From the NCBI RefSeq assembly GCF_028764065.1, contig NZ_JACOFN010000007.1, positions 18,844 to 82,843 of the forward strand: DNA of 64,000 nt. The letters run 5' to 3'. Below are positions 62,975 to 64,000 of this stretch, in pieces. The notes under the pieces were generated by a model. The model made no database searches, was not told the DNA's origin, and saw only the letters and a program-made list of their open reading frames with translations. The number at the start of each line of letters is the position of its first letter. Position 1 is the stretch's first letter. A program made the translations under genes and the position numbers. This DNA comes from Fructobacillus sp. CRL 2054. Its GTDB lineage: Bacteria > Bacillota > Bacilli > Lactobacillales > Lactobacillaceae.

Positions 62975-63049
62975 CTTTGAAGTGATCAGGTTATATATAT
63001 TACTTTAAAGTGATCAGATTATATATATTACTTTCGATAATATATATTA
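62975..63049. repeat. 28-bp tandem repeat, about 2.6 copies
   Basis: Copy 1 at 62975-63002 and copy 2 at 63003-63030 differ at two positions. Each contains CTTT-R-AAGTGATCAG-R-TTATATATATTA. A degenerate partial copy (CTTTCGATAATATATATTA) follows at 63031-63049. It is located between a terminator and a converging gene, with no coding potential. Confidence 0.8.
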
Positions 63050-63083
63050 TGTAAAGTAGATAGACTATTTAATCTCAAGTAAC

Positions 63084-63137
63084 AAAAAAGCACCCAAACA
63101 AAGACTAATTTCATTCATTATTCTTTGGGCGCCTTTT
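63084..63137. terminator. Bidirectional terminator
   Basis: Arms GCACCCAAA (63090-63098) and TTTGGGCGC (63124-63132) with a 25-nt loop, A6 on the left and CTTTTCT on the right. It probably ends the leftward gene next to it. Confidence 0.6.
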
Positions 63138-63144
63138 CTGTCAT

Positions 63145-63720
63145 TTACTTTATATCTCTTAGCTTAATTACCATTTCCTCTGCAACCACACTGACATGAA
63201 CCGGTCGCAATTTGGCAGCAAAAGCCCCCAAGAACTTAAATAACGGAACGAGCTTAGATAAAGCATCCGATCGACCATTTCCATATACTAAAGTCGGATT
63301 CACAATGGCCGTTGGGATACCGCTATTTACTAACATATCAGCAGTTCTTTGTTTAACTTCAAGAAATGCCTTTGGCCCTAAGCTGCCCTGAATGAAACCC
63401 ATACCTTTGACATGGTAAGTATTAGCAAGCTCCAACATGGTTCTTGCGGGTTCTTCATTGATTCTTTTTAGCTGATTTTTTTCTTTTTCTGGATGACCTA
63501 CTAGGTCAATAATATAGTCGATTTTATTTGGCAGAAATGCTTTCAAATTAGAAAAATCAGTTACATCAACTGCATAACTCTTAATATTTGGATTGTTACT
63601 TCTGTTTTTATTTGAACGTGAATAGACATAAAAATTAACATTTGAATCCTGTTTCATCCATGTATTTATGATATTCTGGCCGATGTAACCATTACCGCCT
63701 AAAAGTACTACGTTTACCAT
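63145..63720 (-). CDS. NAD(P)-binding epimerase/reductase-like protein
   Basis: 191 aa Rossmann-fold protein: VVLLGGNGYIGQNII at the N-terminus, IDYIIDLVGHPE in the middle and a late ATVNPTLVYGNGRSD-type segment (AIVNPTLVYGNGRSDALS). It is shorter than full extended SDRs and resembles NmrA/complex-I-subunit-like proteins. The substrate is unknown. Start ATG 63720, GGAG 7 nt upstream. It is AT-richer than core genes. Confidence 0.8.
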   Translation of the reverse strand: MVNVVLLGGNGYIGQNIINTWMKQDSNVNFYVYSRSNKNRSNNPNIKSYAVDVTDFSNLKAFLPNKIDYIIDLVGHPEKEKNQLKRINEEPARTMLELANTYHVKGMGFIQGSLGPKAFLEVKQRTADMLVNSGIPTAIVNPTLVYGNGRSDALSKLVPLFKFLGAFAAKLRPVHVSVVAEEMVIKLRDIK

Positions 63721-63738
63721 CAAATTACTCCTTTGTTG

Positions 63739-63756
63739 TATACTCTAATCTGTATA
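63739..63756. promoter_or_regulatory. Inverted repeat in the promoter of the epimerase-like gene
   Basis: TATAC-N8-GTATA, about 20 nt upstream of the start. The shape is like HxlR/MarR-type operators, but no such regulator gene is visible here. Confidence 0.3.
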
Positions 63757-63892
63757 GGTACCATAATAAAGCACCTGCATATGAAGAAGAACAACAGTAT
63801 AGTGAAAAGTGTAGTGTCAGCATGAATAGTAATTTAAGTAAGAATCATACAGAACTGAAAATCTTTAATTCCCTGCTCGTATGCTGATAAAA

Positions 63893-64000
63893 TGGACAGA
63901 TTTTATGCATCGTCCACTGTATAATTATCCCAAGACTAAAAAGGAAATCAGCACATGACTAAAAGGCCACGTTACTCACAGGAATTCAAAGATGCCATTG
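63893..64000 (+). mobile_element. Left part of a probable IS3-family insertion sequence
   Basis: Only the start is in the window. An inverted TGGAC...GTCCA pair (63893-63916) lies just before a TATAAT-type box and the transposase start; whether the left end is at 63893 or slightly upstream (TCAGCAT at 63817 and ATGCTGA at 63881 form another inverted pair) cannot be decided without the right end. Confidence 0.5.
63955..64000 (+). CDS. IS3-type transposase OrfA, N-terminal fragment
   Basis: The first 15 codons (MTKRPRYSQEFKDAI) match the usual start of IS3-family OrfA helix-turn-helix proteins. AAGGA lies about 10 nt upstream. The frame runs out of the window. Confidence 0.7.
   Translation, partial: MTKRPRYSQEFKDAI

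Overview
The window looks like a chromosomal segment of a lactic acid bacterium, most likely of the Leuconostocaceae (Leuconostoc/Fructobacillus/Weissella group; Fructobacillus would fit the moderate GC and the strong preference for AAG and TTG codons). The family-level call rests on gene order, gene content (pyruvate oxidase, phoH-ybeY-dgkA-era-recO, dnaE-pyk, Firmicute-type PyrR, LexA and PurR sites) and codon use. The genus is an inference. No tRNA, rRNA or CRISPR array was seen.

Region by region. 0-13 kb: an unidentified gene cut by the left edge, kup (K+ uptake), a cell-wall amidase, an ABC-F ATPase with an apparently leaderless mRNA, dprA, a PyrR-attenuated codBA cytosine salvage operon, a membrane-anchored PNPOx-fold protein, topA and a ThiD/PdxK-type kinase. 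13-23 kb: adaA, a TPR protein, cca-folA-degV-ypmS-yozE-rbgA-rnhB, then trmK-nif3-pepT. 23-35 kb: dnaE, pyk, the phoH-ybeY-dgkA-era-recO-ansA run, glyA and 5-formyl-THF cyclo-ligase. 35-37.4 kb: a LexA-boxed SOS operon (Y-family polymerase, YolD-like protein, an unrecognised 86-aa protein). 37-49.8 kb: pyruvate oxidase, gpmA, oxidoreductases, a YjjG-type phosphatase, a YeiH transporter, Amt, the divergent pair purA/purB with PurBox-like sites, and proBA.

49.8-60 kb is a complete lysine/meso-diaminopimelate locus using the acetylated branch. lysC-dapF run leftward. lysA-dapH-ykuR-dapA-dapB-patA-asd run rightward behind a lysine riboswitch and terminator. A small-RNA-like transcription unit (strong promoter, hairpin, terminator) lies just downstream of dapF on the same strand.

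60-64 kb becomes accessory in character. It holds an orphan PhnD-type binding protein without a lipobox, behind a leader full of GAAC/GTTC repeats. Then come an AT-rich multi-pass membrane glycosyltransferase-like protein, a 28-bp tandem repeat, an NAD(P)-binding protein and, at the right edge, the start of what appears to be an IS3-type transposase gene.

Nucleotide supply is a recurring theme: PyrR acts on codBA, PurBox-like sites sit at purA/purB and before the PhnD-like gene, and folA, glyA and formyl-THF cyclo-ligase provide folate one-carbon units. Several regulators are predicted from their sites only. Genes for PyrR, PurR and LexA themselves are not in the window.
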